Assembly (NCBI GenBank): GCA_964580965.1
Contig: CAZOLZ010000008.1
Coordinates: forward strand, 1 to 56,357
Direction: 5' to 3'
Source of the DNA: CAIUKX01 sp964580965
GTDB taxonomy: Bacteria; Bacteroidota; Bacteroidia; Flavobacteriales_D; Crocinitomicaceae
Length of the DNA: 56,357 nucleotides
Part shown: piece by piece, positions 17,553-26,835 of the stretch
How positions within the stretch are numbered: position 1 is the first letter of the stretch
Layout: each line of letters opens with the position of its first letter
Notes under the pieces: model-generated
What the model was told of the DNA's origin: nothing
What the model saw: only the letters and a program-made list of their open reading frames with translations
The model's database searches: none
Made by a program: the position numbers and the translations under genes

Positions 17553-18538
17553 AAAACTAAAGATAAATCAATAAGCCTATTTGAGTATCCTATTTCATTA
17601 TCATACCACCCATAGATTTTTACCATCTTACCATTAACATTGGTAAGTAAACTATCAAAAATAGTACTGTGTGTGTTACCAATGATGTCATTAGAAACAA
17701 TTGGTTCAGAAGTATATTCAAGTATACCTTTAAATCTATTTGAAGCAGCTGATTTAAATGCTGAGTTAATCTCATCAATACTTAGGTTTTTATCAACTAT
17801 CAAAGTTAGATCAGTAATGGAACCATTTATTGTAGGCACCCTAAATGCACCACCCTCGAACTTACCTTCCAATTCTGGAAAGATTTTAATTAGAGCTTTT
17901 GCAGCACCAGTACTAGTTGGTATTATAGATTGATTTGCTGCTCTAGCTCTCCTTAAATCTCTATGGGGTGAGTCCTGAAGCTTTTGGTCAGAGGTGTAAC
18001 TATGAACGGTTGATATATAAGCACTTTCAATTTTACATAACTCTGAAATAATACTAATCATTGGTGCTGCAGAATTTGAAGTGCAGGATGCATTTGATAA
18101 TATTAAATCTGATTCAGTTATAAGATGTTGATTGATACCCATTACAATTGTTTTTATTGATGGATCTTTAGCAGGAGCTGAAAGTATAACTTTTTTTGCA
18201 CCACCCTTTAAATGAAGTTTAGCTTTTTCTTGTGTTAAAAATAATCCTGTTGATTCAATTACAATATCAACTTTGTGTTTGCTCCATGGTATTAACTCAG
18301 GGTTTCTTTCGTTGTAAAAAATGATTTTTTTACCATTCTCGAATAAAACAATATTATTATCTATTGTGAATTTTAATTTTAATGTACCATGAATGCTATC
18401 GTATTTGAATAAATGCATAAGTGTTTTTGTATCAGCTAAATCATTTACAACTGCAATTTCGATATCTTTTCTAAAAAGTGCTGCTTTTAGAAAATTTCTA
18501 CCTATTCTCCCGAATCCATTAATACCTAAGATTTTCAT
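17549..18538 (-). CDS. gap: Type I glyceraldehyde-3-phosphate dehydrogenase
   Basis: Oxidises glyceraldehyde 3-phosphate to 1,3-bisphosphoglycerate with NAD, or the reverse. It has 329 residues. The NAD-binding opening is INGFGRIGRN. The active-site Cys152 lies in SNASCTSN, where the common form is SNASCTTN, and His179 is in STVHSYT. The RRARAANQSIIPTSTGAAKA block and the C-terminal YGWYDNEIGYSNRL are typical of the family. Bacteroidota often carry more than one GAPDH, so this may be a paralogue of the glycolytic enzyme. It is monocistronic, with a 154-base gap to the divergent transketolase gene. Its stop shares TTAA with the SDR stop. Confidence 0.93.
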   Translation of the reverse strand: MKILGINGFGRIGRNFLKAALFRKDIEIAVVNDLADTKTLMHLFKYDSIHGTLKLKFTIDNNIVLFENGKKIIFYNERNPELIPWSKHKVDIVIESTGLFLTQEKAKLHLKGGAKKVILSAPAKDPSIKTIVMGINQHLITESDLILSNASCTSNSAAPMISIISELCKIESAYISTVHSYTSDQKLQDSPHRDLRRARAANQSIIPTSTGAAKALIKIFPELEGKFEGGAFRVPTINGSITDLTLIVDKNLSIDEINSAFKSAASNRFKGILEYTSEPIVSNDIIGNTHSTIFDSLLTNVNGKMVKIYGWYDNEIGYSNRLIDLSLVF

Positions 18539-18663
18539 AAAAAATACATTTACATAATACAGAGAAGTAAATTTAAAAAAATTGAATCAAAAAGGAACAA
18601 AAAAAGAACTTTAAAGTTTATAAAATAGTTTAATAATTATTACGGTTATTATTCTATTAAATT

Positions 18664-18671
18664 TAATTTTG
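18664..18671 (+). promoter_or_regulatory. Possible transketolase -7 promoter element
   Basis: TAATTTTG is an exact TAnnTTTG match 21 bases before the transketolase start. The upstream region is AT-rich and shows no clear TTTG box at the expected distance. Confidence 0.4.
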
Positions 18672-18692
18672 TAATTCACTAGAATTTAAAAT

Positions 18693-19532
18693 ATGGAAAC
18701 ATTAAAATTACAAGAGGTAGCATCTCAAGTTAGAAGAGATATAGTTAGAATGGTATCAGCAGTAAAATCAGGTCACCCAGGAGGTTCTTTAGGTTGTACA
18801 GATTTTTTAACAGTGTTGTATTTTCATTCAATGAATCATAGCACTAACTTTTCTATGGATGCAATAAATGAAGATGTTTTCTATTTGTCTAATGGACATA
18901 TCTCTCCAGTTTTCTATAGTGTTTTAGCTCGTGCAGGATATTTTCCTGTTAAAGAATTAGGAACGTTTAGAAAGATTTCTTCTCGTTTACAGGGACATCC
19001 ATCTACAGATAAAAATTTACCAGGTGTTAGAATGGCTTCTGGTTCTTTGGGTCAAGGTTTATCAAATGCTTTAGGAACTTGTCAGACTAAGAAATTAAAC
19101 GGAGATAAATCAATTGTTTATTCGCTTCATGGTGACGGTGAATTACAAGAAGGGCAAATTTGGGAAGCAGCAATGTATGCAAGTGCTAACAAAGTTGATA
19201 ATATAATTGCTACAATTGATTATAATGGTAGACAAATTGATGGAGATGTTGATGAAGTTTTATCGTTAGGAGATTTGGCACAAAAATGGTTAGCTTTTGG
19301 TTGGGAAGTTCTTCACATGGATGGTCATAATATTGATGAGATTAAAACAACAATTGACAAAGCTAAAAGCCTTACAGGAAATGGGAAGCCGATTGTAATT
19401 ATTATGAAAACAGAAATGGGACAGGGAGTTGATTTCATGATGGGGTCTCATAAATGGCATGGGGTAGCACCAAATGATGAACAGTTGAAGCTTGCCTTAG
19501 ATCAACTTCCAGAAACATTAGGAGATTATTAA
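18693..19532 (+). CDS. Transketolase, N-terminal (thiamine diphosphate-binding) subunit
   Basis: First half of a split transketolase, which moves two-carbon units between sugar phosphates in the pentose phosphate pathway. It has 279 residues. The thiamine diphosphate motif starts at GDGELQEGQIWEA and ends near IDYNGRQIDG. The GHPGGSLGCTD and SNGHISP segments are also conserved. In single-chain enzymes this is followed directly by the pyrimidine-binding half. Here that half is encoded at 20923, beyond a vWA gene that starts one base after this stop. The two halves should form one enzyme. Confidence 0.93.
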   Translation: METLKLQEVASQVRRDIVRMVSAVKSGHPGGSLGCTDFLTVLYFHSMNHSTNFSMDAINEDVFYLSNGHISPVFYSVLARAGYFPVKELGTFRKISSRLQGHPSTDKNLPGVRMASGSLGQGLSNALGTCQTKKLNGDKSIVYSLHGDGELQEGQIWEAAMYASANKVDNIIATIDYNGRQIDGDVDEVLSLGDLAQKWLAFGWEVLHMDGHNIDEIKTTIDKAKSLTGNGKPIVIIMKTEMGQGVDFMMGSHKWHGVAPNDEQLKLALDQLPETLGDY

Positions 19533-19533
19533 T

Positions 19534-20886
19534 TTGAAGTATTTAATTGGTATAGTATTTTATTTTTGTTTAAATCTTGGGTTTTCTCAAGAGTTAACAA
19601 GAATTTTATTTATTCTAGATGCTTCAAATAGTATGAATGCTAAATGGACCCTAGAACAAACAAGAATTCAAGCAGCAAAAGAATTACTAGCTTCTGAAAT
19701 TGATGGATTGGCTGGGACTCCAAACTTAGAAGTTGCACTTAGAGTTTATGGCCATCAATCACCTATAACGGCAACTTTTCAGGATTGTAACGATACAAAA
19801 TTAGAAGTTCCTTTTGGGAAAGACAATTACAGTGACATTAAGAATCGAATAAAAACAATCCAGGCTAAAGGTACAACACCAATTGCAAGGTCATTAGAGG
19901 CTGCTGCAGGTGATTTTCCAGATCAAAATGCGAGAAATATTATTATACTAATTACTGATGGTGTCGAAGCTTGTGATAATGACCCTTGTATTATTGCTCA
20001 AAAGCTTAAGGATAAAGGCATTAAAGTTACCCCTTTCGTCATAGGTTTAGGTATGGATTTATCATATTTGGACAAGTTTAATTGTATTGGGTCTTATTCC
20101 GACGCTGAATCTAAAGATGAATTTAAATCTGTTTTAAGTAATGTTGTATCAAAAGCTTTAGTAAATACTACTGTTCAAATTAACCTAAATAATATTTATG
20201 ATAAACCCAAAGAGACCAATGTTACAATGTTTTTATATGAGTCAGGGACATCTAATTTGAAATATACTTTTACTCACACACTAAATCGATTTGGGGTACC
20301 AGATACTTTGATAATGGATCCAAAGTATAAGTATGATTTAGTTGTAAATACTCTACCAAAAATAGAGAAAAAAAATATTGAAATAAAAAGAAATATTCAC
20401 AATGTAATTGAGCTTGATGCTCCTCAAGGTTATTTGAATGTACAATTTGTAAATGCATCAAGATCTTACCCTTTAGAAACTAGGGTAACTTTAATCAATG
20501 ATGAAAGAACTATTAATGTTCAACAAGATGGTGTTTCAGATAAATACATTGTAGGTAAATATAAGCTTGAGATTTTGACACTACCTCGTACATACAAATA
20601 TGTAGAAATTTCACAAAGTAGTACAACAAAAGTCAATATCGATGCACCAGGAAAAATGATTTACAAGTTAAGTTCAACAATTTCTGGTCAAATTTTTATT
20701 AAAAATGATAACGGAACCTACGACTGGGTTTGTAATATCGACCCAAAATCGAAGTCGGGTCATTGGCAATTGCAACCTGGTGCTTATGTTTTGATATATC
20801 GATATTGGAATGAAACATCGACATTGAATACGATGCAATATGATTTTAGAATAAGTTCAAATAAAACAACTTCGATCAACCTCTAA
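19534..20886 (+). CDS. Secreted von Willebrand factor A domain protein
   Basis: Exported 450-residue protein with a vWA domain. The signal peptide ends near GFSQ (residue 18). The metal-ion-dependent adhesion site is complete in its first part: DASNS, with Asp29, Ser31 and Ser33. Further conserved pieces are GTTPIARSLEAA (the MIDAS Thr) and IILITDGVEACDNDPC with the Asp. The region after about residue 215 is beta-rich and may hold two or more sandwich domains. The start is TTG at 19534, giving MKYLIGIVFY. The gene lies between the two transketolase halves and is surely co-transcribed with them. No functional link is known to me. Confidence 0.85.
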   Translation: MKYLIGIVFYFCLNLGFSQELTRILFILDASNSMNAKWTLEQTRIQAAKELLASEIDGLAGTPNLEVALRVYGHQSPITATFQDCNDTKLEVPFGKDNYSDIKNRIKTIQAKGTTPIARSLEAAAGDFPDQNARNIIILITDGVEACDNDPCIIAQKLKDKGIKVTPFVIGLGMDLSYLDKFNCIGSYSDAESKDEFKSVLSNVVSKALVNTTVQINLNNIYDKPKETNVTMFLYESGTSNLKYTFTHTLNRFGVPDTLIMDPKYKYDLVVNTLPKIEKKNIEIKRNIHNVIELDAPQGYLNVQFVNASRSYPLETRVTLINDERTINVQQDGVSDKYIVGKYKLEILTLPRTYKYVEISQSSTTKVNIDAPGKMIYKLSSTISGQIFIKNDNGTYDWVCNIDPKSKSGHWQLQPGAYVLIYRYWNETSTLNTMQYDFRISSNKTTSINL

Positions 20887-20922
20887 TTAAAAAGAAATAG
20901 ATAATTAAAAAAAATAATTAAA

Positions 20923-21882
20923 ATGAAAGAATTTGAAATCCTTGGTAATAAAGATACACGCTCAGGTTTTGGTGATGGGCTTCTTGAATTAGCCAAAACT
21001 AATGAAAACGTTGTTGCACTTTGTGCTGATTTAACTGGTTCTTTGAAAATGAATGGTTTTCAGAATGAAGTTCCAGACAGATTTTTTCAAGTGGGTATTG
21101 CTGAAGCTAATATGATAGGATTAGCTGCAGGAATGACCGTAGGAGGAAAAGTTCCTTACACAGGTACTTTTGCAAACTTTTCCACAGGTAGAGTTTATGA
21201 TCAAATCAGACAATCTGTAGCATACTCTAAAAAGAATGTAAAAATTTGTGCATCTCATGCTGGTTTAACTTTAGGAGAAGACGGTGCGACTCATCAAATA
21301 TTAGAAGATATTGGAATGATGAAAATGTTACCGAACATGACAGTTGTTGTACCTTGTGATTACAATCAGACAAAGCAAGCTACAATTGCAATTGCAGATT
21401 ATGAAGGTCCGGTTTATTTGAGGTTTGGTAGACCTGTTATGCCGATTTTCACAAAAGAAGATAAAGAGTTTATTGTAGGAAAAGCAGATTTATTAATTGA
21501 AGGTAAAGATGTTACAATTGTAGCATGTGGACATATGGTTTGGAAATCAATTGAGGCTGCAAAAGAATTAGCTAAAGAAGGGATTTCGGTTGAGTTAATT
21601 AATATGCATACAATTAAGCCTTTTGATAAGGATGCATTGTTGAATTCAATTGCTAAAACTCGCTGTGTAGTTTCAGCAGAAGAACATATGGTTAATGGAG
21701 GGTTAGGAGATTCAGTTGCTCAAGTTTTAATTCAAAATGATATTGTGCCTCAAGAGTATGTTGCAGTTAACGATTCGTTTGGAGAAAGTGGCGAACCTAT
21801 GGAATTATTAGCAAAATATAACATTGATACCCCAAATATCATTCAAGCAGCTAAAAAAGCAATTCAAAGAAAATCAAAATAA
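20923..21882 (+). CDS. Transketolase, C-terminal (pyrimidine-binding) subunit
   Basis: Second half of the split transketolase, 319 residues. It includes the pyrimidine-binding domain with the catalytic Glu in FFQVGIAEANMIGLAAG, then the YTGTFANF and CASHAGLTLGEDGATHQ segments. The C-terminal transketolase domain follows from about residue 185 (DVTIVACGHMVWKSIEAAKELAKEG). It is expected to pair with the product of 18693-19532. The next gene, an aminotransferase, overlaps its stop by one base (TAATG), so translation is coupled. Confidence 0.93.
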   Translation: MKEFEILGNKDTRSGFGDGLLELAKTNENVVALCADLTGSLKMNGFQNEVPDRFFQVGIAEANMIGLAAGMTVGGKVPYTGTFANFSTGRVYDQIRQSVAYSKKNVKICASHAGLTLGEDGATHQILEDIGMMKMLPNMTVVVPCDYNQTKQATIAIADYEGPVYLRFGRPVMPIFTKEDKEFIVGKADLLIEGKDVTIVACGHMVWKSIEAAKELAKEGISVELINMHTIKPFDKDALLNSIAKTRCVVSAEEHMVNGGLGDSVAQVLIQNDIVPQEYVAVNDSFGESGEPMELLAKYNIDTPNIIQAAKKAIQRKSK

Positions 21883-23072
21883 TGACTTCCAGGGTTTCTG
21901 ATTTTTTAGATATTTTAGGACAAACAAACCCTTCTCCTTATTTAATTCATGTGGAAAAGGCTGAAGGGTTATTTATATATGATAAATCAGGGAAATCATA
22001 CATAGATATGATTGCTGGAGTTGCCGTTAATAATATAGGACACAGACACCCAAAAGTAATTGAAGCAATTAAAGGTCAATTGGATAAATATCTTCATGTA
22101 ATGGTTTATGGAGAGTATATCCAAGATGAACCTTTATTATTTGCTCAAAAATTAATAAAACTATTACCTCCAAATTTGAATGCTGTTTATCCTGTTAACT
22201 CCGGTACAGAGGCTAATGAAGCAGCATTAAAACTAGCGAAAAGAATTACAGGAAGGACTGAAATTATCTCTTACAGGGGATCGTATCATGGTTCCACTCA
22301 TGGTTCAATGTCGGTTTCAGGAAATGAACTAAAAAAAATAGCTTTTAGACCTTTATTACCAGATGTGAAATTCCTGCAATTTAACAATGAAATTGATTTA
22401 TCTGAGATTACGAATAAGACTGCAGGAGTTATTATTGAAACTGTTCAAGGGGATGCTGGTGTAAGAGTACCAACGCATTCTTTTTTACAAAAATTGCGAA
22501 AAAGATGTGATGAGGTTGGAGCTAAGTTAATTTTCGATGAAATTCAATGTGGAATGGGGCGTACAGGTAAAATGTTTGCTTTTGAACATTTTAATATTTC
22601 TCCGGATATCCTTACGCTTGGTAAGGCTTTAGGAGGAGGTTTACCAATTGGGGCTTTGGTTTCTTCAAAAGAAAATTTAAAAGAATTTACTTATCAACCT
22701 ATGCTTGGACACATTACAACATTTGGTGGTCATCCATTAATTTGTAGTGCAGCAAGAGCTACATTAGATGTTTTTGAAAAAGAAATAGATTTTAGCGAAG
22801 TAGAACGCTTAGGGGAATTATTGGAATCAATTGTATCCCAAAGTAGTGAAATCATTGAAGTCCGAAGGAAAGGGATGATGTTTGCTTTTGATATGGTTTC
22901 TTTTGAAAGGGTAGAGAAGGTCGTTAAAAAATGTTTAGAATATGGACTTATAAGTTTTTGGTTTTTATCACACTCATACAGTTTTAGATTATCCCCACCA
23001 CTAAATATAAATGAAGACCAAATAAAAGAGGCTGGTAATATTATATTAAAGGCAATTAAAAAGACAGCTTAA
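21882..23072 (+). CDS. Class III pyridoxal phosphate aminotransferase
   Basis: Fold-type I aminotransferase of 396 residues. The cofactor Lys248 lies in TLGKALGGGLP, with the paired Asp219 in IFDEIQCGMGRTG. The phosphate-binding NSGTEANEAA and the YRGSYHGST segment are also present. It resembles acetylornithine and 4-aminobutyrate aminotransferases, but the natural amino donor cannot be named from sequence alone, and no arginine biosynthesis genes are nearby. It overlaps the transketolase stop by one base and is followed after three bases by the AcpH-like gene. Confidence 0.88.
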   Translation: MTSRVSDFLDILGQTNPSPYLIHVEKAEGLFIYDKSGKSYIDMIAGVAVNNIGHRHPKVIEAIKGQLDKYLHVMVYGEYIQDEPLLFAQKLIKLLPPNLNAVYPVNSGTEANEAALKLAKRITGRTEIISYRGSYHGSTHGSMSVSGNELKKIAFRPLLPDVKFLQFNNEIDLSEITNKTAGVIIETVQGDAGVRVPTHSFLQKLRKRCDEVGAKLIFDEIQCGMGRTGKMFAFEHFNISPDILTLGKALGGGLPIGALVSSKENLKEFTYQPMLGHITTFGGHPLICSAARATLDVFEKEIDFSEVERLGELLESIVSQSSEIIEVRRKGMMFAFDMVSFERVEKVVKKCLEYGLISFWFLSHSYSFRLSPPLNINEDQIKEAGNIILKAIKKTA

Positions 23073-23075
23073 TTA

Positions 23076-23642
23076 ATGAATTTTCTTGGTCATCTCTATT
23101 TTTCCAATAATGATTTAACGATTATGAATGCTAATCTTTTTGGAGATTTTGTTAAAGGATCGGATTTATCAAAATTTCCTGAGATAGTCAAACAAGGAAT
23201 TATTTTACATCGAAAAATAGATGACTTTATTGATAATCACCCAGCTGTAATTGACTTAAGACACAAAATTAATCCTGAATTACCTAAAGTGAGCAGTATT
23301 GCTATTGATCTTTTTTTTGATTATTTTCTAGCAAAAAAATGGGATAATTTTCATGAAGTAAGTCTATCGAACTTTATACTTGAATTTTCAAATTTTGAAG
23401 ATCATAATGACTCTTTCTATTCAAAAGAGTTTAAGTTTGTGAGATCTAAAATGATTCAACAAAATTGGTTGTTAAATTATCGAAAATTAGCAGGTTTAGA
23501 TTTTGCCTGTAGAGGTTTATCTAGAAGGATTTCTTTTGAAAATCATTTGAAATTTGGTGTTAACGTACTTTTAAATAACTATGAAGAAGTAGAAAATGCT
23601 TTTGAGATATTTATGCAAGATGCGCGTAAGATCTTTTATTGA
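23076..23642 (+). CDS. Acyl carrier protein phosphodiesterase-like protein
   Basis: Resembles the AcpH family, which removes the 4'-phosphopantetheine arm from acyl carrier protein. It has 188 residues, the expected size. The opening MNFLGHLYFSN is characteristic. Likely metal-binding residues are His6, Asp24 in LFGDFVKG, and the His and Asp in LHRKIDDFID. Later, a further Asp is found in SIAIDLFFDYFLAKKW. These fit the metal-dependent HD-like fold of the family. It lies at the end of the transketolase operon. A 71-base gap precedes the next gene. Confidence 0.82.
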   Translation: MNFLGHLYFSNNDLTIMNANLFGDFVKGSDLSKFPEIVKQGIILHRKIDDFIDNHPAVIDLRHKINPELPKVSSIAIDLFFDYFLAKKWDNFHEVSLSNFILEFSNFEDHNDSFYSKEFKFVRSKMIQQNWLLNYRKLAGLDFACRGLSRRISFENHLKFGVNVLLNNYEEVENAFEIFMQDARKIFY

Positions 23643-23713
23643 AAATGTATTATAATTTATTCTTAAAAATCTGAAACAAATCTTATTTTTTTAACGTAGA
23701 AAATAAGATATAT

Positions 23714-25198
23714 ATGACAGAAAAGTATAGACATATAATTAATTCCTTTTTACAAAAACATATTTTATTTCCTTTAACAGGTATATTACTTTTGATTTTT
23801 TCGATTGTATCAATTGATAGATATGACCGAACAAAAAATATTGAGAAAAAAAATGTTAAAAAGGTTTTATTTGAAGATGGAGATTTGACCGAAATATTAC
23901 AGAAAGGAAAATTAAGAGTATTGTTTGAAAATAGTTCTGTTTCTTTTTTCATATACAAAGGAAAGAAAATGGGGTTTGAATATGAGATACTTAATTCGTT
24001 TGCTAAAGACTTAGGGGTTGAATTAGAAATTGTTACAGTTGATAACCTTGATAATGCTTTTCATGATCTAAATAATGATTCGGCAGATTTATTAGCTTGT
24101 AATTTAACTTACACAAATGATAGGAGTAAAGAAATTACTTTTTCGATTCCATACAACAGAACCAAACAAGTTCTAATTCAACGAAAGCCAAAAAACTGGC
24201 AAAAAATGAATACTAAAATTTATCGGAAATCTATTATAAGTGACCCTTCTCAATTGGCAAATAAGAAAGTAAACGTGTGGGGCAACTCTAGTTATTTTTC
24301 TCGTTTAAAGAATCTCCAAAATGAAATTGGAGATACAATTTATTTAAAAAAAACTTCTGGAGAAATAGGTGAAGAAGAATTGATTCAAATGGTTTCTGAA
24401 GGGTTAATTGATTTTACAGTATGTGATGAGAATATAGCAATGATTAATAAAAGGTTTTATAAGAATATAGATTGCGATTTAGTTTTATCTGTCAAACAAA
24501 AAATTGGATTTGGGTTAAGGAAATCAAGTGTTCTTTTAAAGGCTAAACTTGACGAGTGGTTAGAGCGTTATATCCATACCACTTTATTTAAATACATCAA
24601 GCACAAATATTTTAACATTGCTTCTTATACCAATAGTAATAATAAGAATTATTCGAGTTTATCTGGAAATATGATTTCAGTTTTTGATAAATACTTTAAG
24701 AAGGCTCAAGAAACCTATGGATGGGATTGGAGGTTATTGGCCAGTTTGAGTTATCAAGAATCAAGATTTAATCCAGATGTAGTTTCTTTTGGAGGTTCAT
24801 TTGGCATGATGCAATTTATGCCTGAGACAGGCTCTTTTTATGAGGTTTATCCTGATTCTCCCCCCGAAATTCAAATCATGGGAGGAGCGAAGAAATTAAA
24901 AAAGGATTTTGATTCCTGGAAAGAAATAACTGATGTAAATCAAAGGTATAAATTTACTATAGCAACCTATAATTCAGGAAAAGGTCATATTTTAGATGCA
25001 AGAAGATTAGCGGTTAAATATGGTTTGGATCCTAATATTTGGGATGATAACGTTGAAAAAATGATGTTGAATTTATCTAAACGTGAATATTATAAAGACT
25101 CTTTAGTAAGAAATGGTGTAGCTAAAGGAAGTGTTACCTATAATTATGTAAGAGAAATTTACAAAAGATATCTTGTTTGGAAGGCTGTTTATAATTAA
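23714..25198 (+). CDS. MltF-like membrane-bound lytic murein transglycosylase
   Basis: Cleaves peptidoglycan glycan strands with formation of 1,6-anhydro ends. It has 494 residues in the MltF architecture. One N-terminal membrane anchor lies near 18-34. A solute-binding-protein-like regulatory domain (family 3) spans about 63-300. The SLT catalytic domain begins near 330. The catalytic Glu349 is in LSYQESRFNPD, followed by the SLT motifs GSFGMMQFMP and ATYNSGKGH. The anchor lacks a lipobox Cys, unlike a lipoprotein, so it is probably an inner-membrane signal anchor. It stands apart from the preceding operon by 71 bases, and miaA follows after 13. Confidence 0.9.
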   Translation: MTEKYRHIINSFLQKHILFPLTGILLLIFSIVSIDRYDRTKNIEKKNVKKVLFEDGDLTEILQKGKLRVLFENSSVSFFIYKGKKMGFEYEILNSFAKDLGVELEIVTVDNLDNAFHDLNNDSADLLACNLTYTNDRSKEITFSIPYNRTKQVLIQRKPKNWQKMNTKIYRKSIISDPSQLANKKVNVWGNSSYFSRLKNLQNEIGDTIYLKKTSGEIGEEELIQMVSEGLIDFTVCDENIAMINKRFYKNIDCDLVLSVKQKIGFGLRKSSVLLKAKLDEWLERYIHTTLFKYIKHKYFNIASYTNSNNKNYSSLSGNMISVFDKYFKKAQETYGWDWRLLASLSYQESRFNPDVVSFGGSFGMMQFMPETGSFYEVYPDSPPEIQIMGGAKKLKKDFDSWKEITDVNQRYKFTIATYNSGKGHILDARRLAVKYGLDPNIWDDNVEKMMLNLSKREYYKDSLVRNGVAKGSVTYNYVREIYKRYLVWKAVYN

Positions 25199-25211
25199 AT
25201 GTAAATAGGAT

Positions 25212-26117
25212 TTGAAAAAAAAAATAATCGTAATTCAAGGCCCGACAGCTAGTGGTAAAACCGCATTGGGAGTAGAATTAGCAAAATATTATGATACTGT
25301 AGTAGTATCTTCTGATTCACGACAATTTTACAAAGAGATGAGTATTGGCACTGCAAAACCATCTAAAGAAGAAATGTCAAATATTCCTCATTTTTTTATT
25401 GATTCTCATTCCATTAATCAGGAGTTGACTGCAGCTTCATACGAGAAGGAAGCATTAACTAAGTTGACAGAATTATTTAAAGAAAAAGATGTTGTTTTAT
25501 TAGTTGGAGGTTCAGGAATGTATATAGATGCATTATGTGAAGGCTTAGATGATATTCCAGCATCAAAAGAGATAAAAAAACAATTAAATAAAGAGCTTAA
25601 AGAGAATGGATTGCAAGTTTTGTTAAGTGAGTTGAAACAAAAGGATCTGGAATATTATGAGACAGTTGATAAATCCAATCCTATGAGAGTAATAAGGGCA
25701 CTTGAGGCAATTAGATTTTCAGGTAAAACTTATTCAAGTTTTCGTAATAAAAAAAAGATAGAAAGAAGTTTTAAAGTTGTTCGATTTGTAATTAACCATG
25801 AACGAACAGTTTTGTATGATCGAATTAACCAAAGAGTGGATCAAATGATTAATGATGGGTTGGTTGATGAAGTGAAATCCCTCGAACGTTATAGGGAATT
25901 AGCAGTAATGAAAACAGTTGGTTATTCCGAATTTTTTGATTTTTTCGACAATAAATTAACTCTAGATGAAGCTATTGAAAAAGTTAAGCAAAATACAAGA
26001 AGATATGCTAAACGTCAACTAACCTGGTTTAGAAGAAAGGAGTCTGCAGTTTGGTTAAAGTATACGGATATAGAAGGCATGAAAAAAGAAGTTATAGCAG
26101 TAATTTCAGCTCTTTAA
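25212..26117 (+). CDS. miaA: tRNA dimethylallyltransferase
   Basis: Transfers a dimethylallyl group to N6 of A37 in tRNAs that read codons starting with U. It has 301 residues. The P-loop GPTASGKT is at 8-15. The SSDSRQFYKEMSIGTAKPS segment and LVGGSGMYIDAL are family hallmarks, as is ALEAIRFSGKTYSSFR later. The start is TTG at 25212, because the protein must begin just before the P-loop and no ATG or GTG is present there. The C-terminus TRRYAKRQLTWFRR is complete. Confidence 0.94.
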   Translation: MKKKIIVIQGPTASGKTALGVELAKYYDTVVVSSDSRQFYKEMSIGTAKPSKEEMSNIPHFFIDSHSINQELTAASYEKEALTKLTELFKEKDVVLLVGGSGMYIDALCEGLDDIPASKEIKKQLNKELKENGLQVLLSELKQKDLEYYETVDKSNPMRVIRALEAIRFSGKTYSSFRNKKKIERSFKVVRFVINHERTVLYDRINQRVDQMINDGLVDEVKSLERYRELAVMKTVGYSEFFDFFDNKLTLDEAIEKVKQNTRRYAKRQLTWFRRKESAVWLKYTDIEGMKKEVIAVISAL

Positions 26118-26190
26118 TCACTTTAATTTAAAACATATATTTTTGGAACGATTATTGAATTTTACTCTTTAATTTGATAAACTTTAGCAC

Positions 26191-26832
26191 ATGCAAATTC
26201 AATTAAATCATATAATTCCGAAACCGTTAGAAAACCTTCCTTTTCATTCTGAAAGTATTTGGGGTAGTGAAATAAATATAACGAGTTCATCGAAAGTTTT
26301 GTTAAATGCAAGCAGTGGAAAAGGTAAATCTACTTTTTCATCAATTCTTTATGGAACAAGATTTGATTACAGGGGAACTCTAACTTACGATGGAAAGAAT
26401 GCTTTTGAATTCACTAAAGAAGAGTGGACTGATTTTAGAAGATGTAAAATTTCAATTGTTTTTCAAGATTTACAATTGTTTCCAAATCTAACGGTTAAAG
26501 AAAATTTACTAATAAAAAATTTATTAACAGGTTTTTATGAGGAGGCTCAAATTTTCGAGTTTATTAAAAAAGTTCAATTAGAAGATAAATGGGAAATCCC
26601 TTGTGGCATATTATCAATGGGACAACAACAACGAATAGCTATTGTTAGATCTTTTTTACAACCTTTTGAATGGCTGTACTTGGATGAACCTTTTTCTCAT
26701 CTTGATGAATCAAATTCAACAATATGTCTAAAATTGATAAATGAAGAGGTTGAAAAAAGAAATGCTGGTTTCGTTCTAACTTCGTTGGGGAATAAACATG
26801 GATTTGTGTACGATAGAGAATTAAAACTGTAA
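26191..26832 (+). CDS. ABC transporter ATP-binding protein with unusual motifs
   Basis: Short 213-residue ABC ATPase that must work with the permease four bases downstream. The Walker A motif is ASSGKGKST at 40-48, where the usual first Gly is Ala. The Q-loop is in VFQDLQLFPN, the signature is LSMGQQQR at 141-148, and Walker B is LYLDEP at 162-167. The switch region reads LTSLGNKHGF. The expected His right after the Thr is missing, and a His occurs only at 203. It resembles the LolD/MacB type by size and by permease partner, but substrates are unknown. Confidence 0.83.
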   Translation: MQIQLNHIIPKPLENLPFHSESIWGSEINITSSSKVLLNASSGKGKSTFSSILYGTRFDYRGTLTYDGKNAFEFTKEEWTDFRRCKISIVFQDLQLFPNLTVKENLLIKNLLTGFYEEAQIFEFIKKVQLEDKWEIPCGILSMGQQQRIAIVRSFLQPFEWLYLDEPFSHLDESNSTICLKLINEEVEKRNAGFVLTSLGNKHGFVYDRELKL

Positions 26833-26835
26833 GCT

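Noticed and set aside
18607..18618. Palindrome AACTTTAAAGTT upstream of transketolase
   Set aside because: A 12-base AT-rich palindrome is expected by chance in such DNA, and its position does not match a promoter box.
23682..23707. Inverted repeat CTTATTTT/AAAATAAG before the MltF-like gene
   Set aside because: It is AT-only apart from its ends, has a ten-base loop, and lacks a following T run, so it is not called as a terminator or operator.
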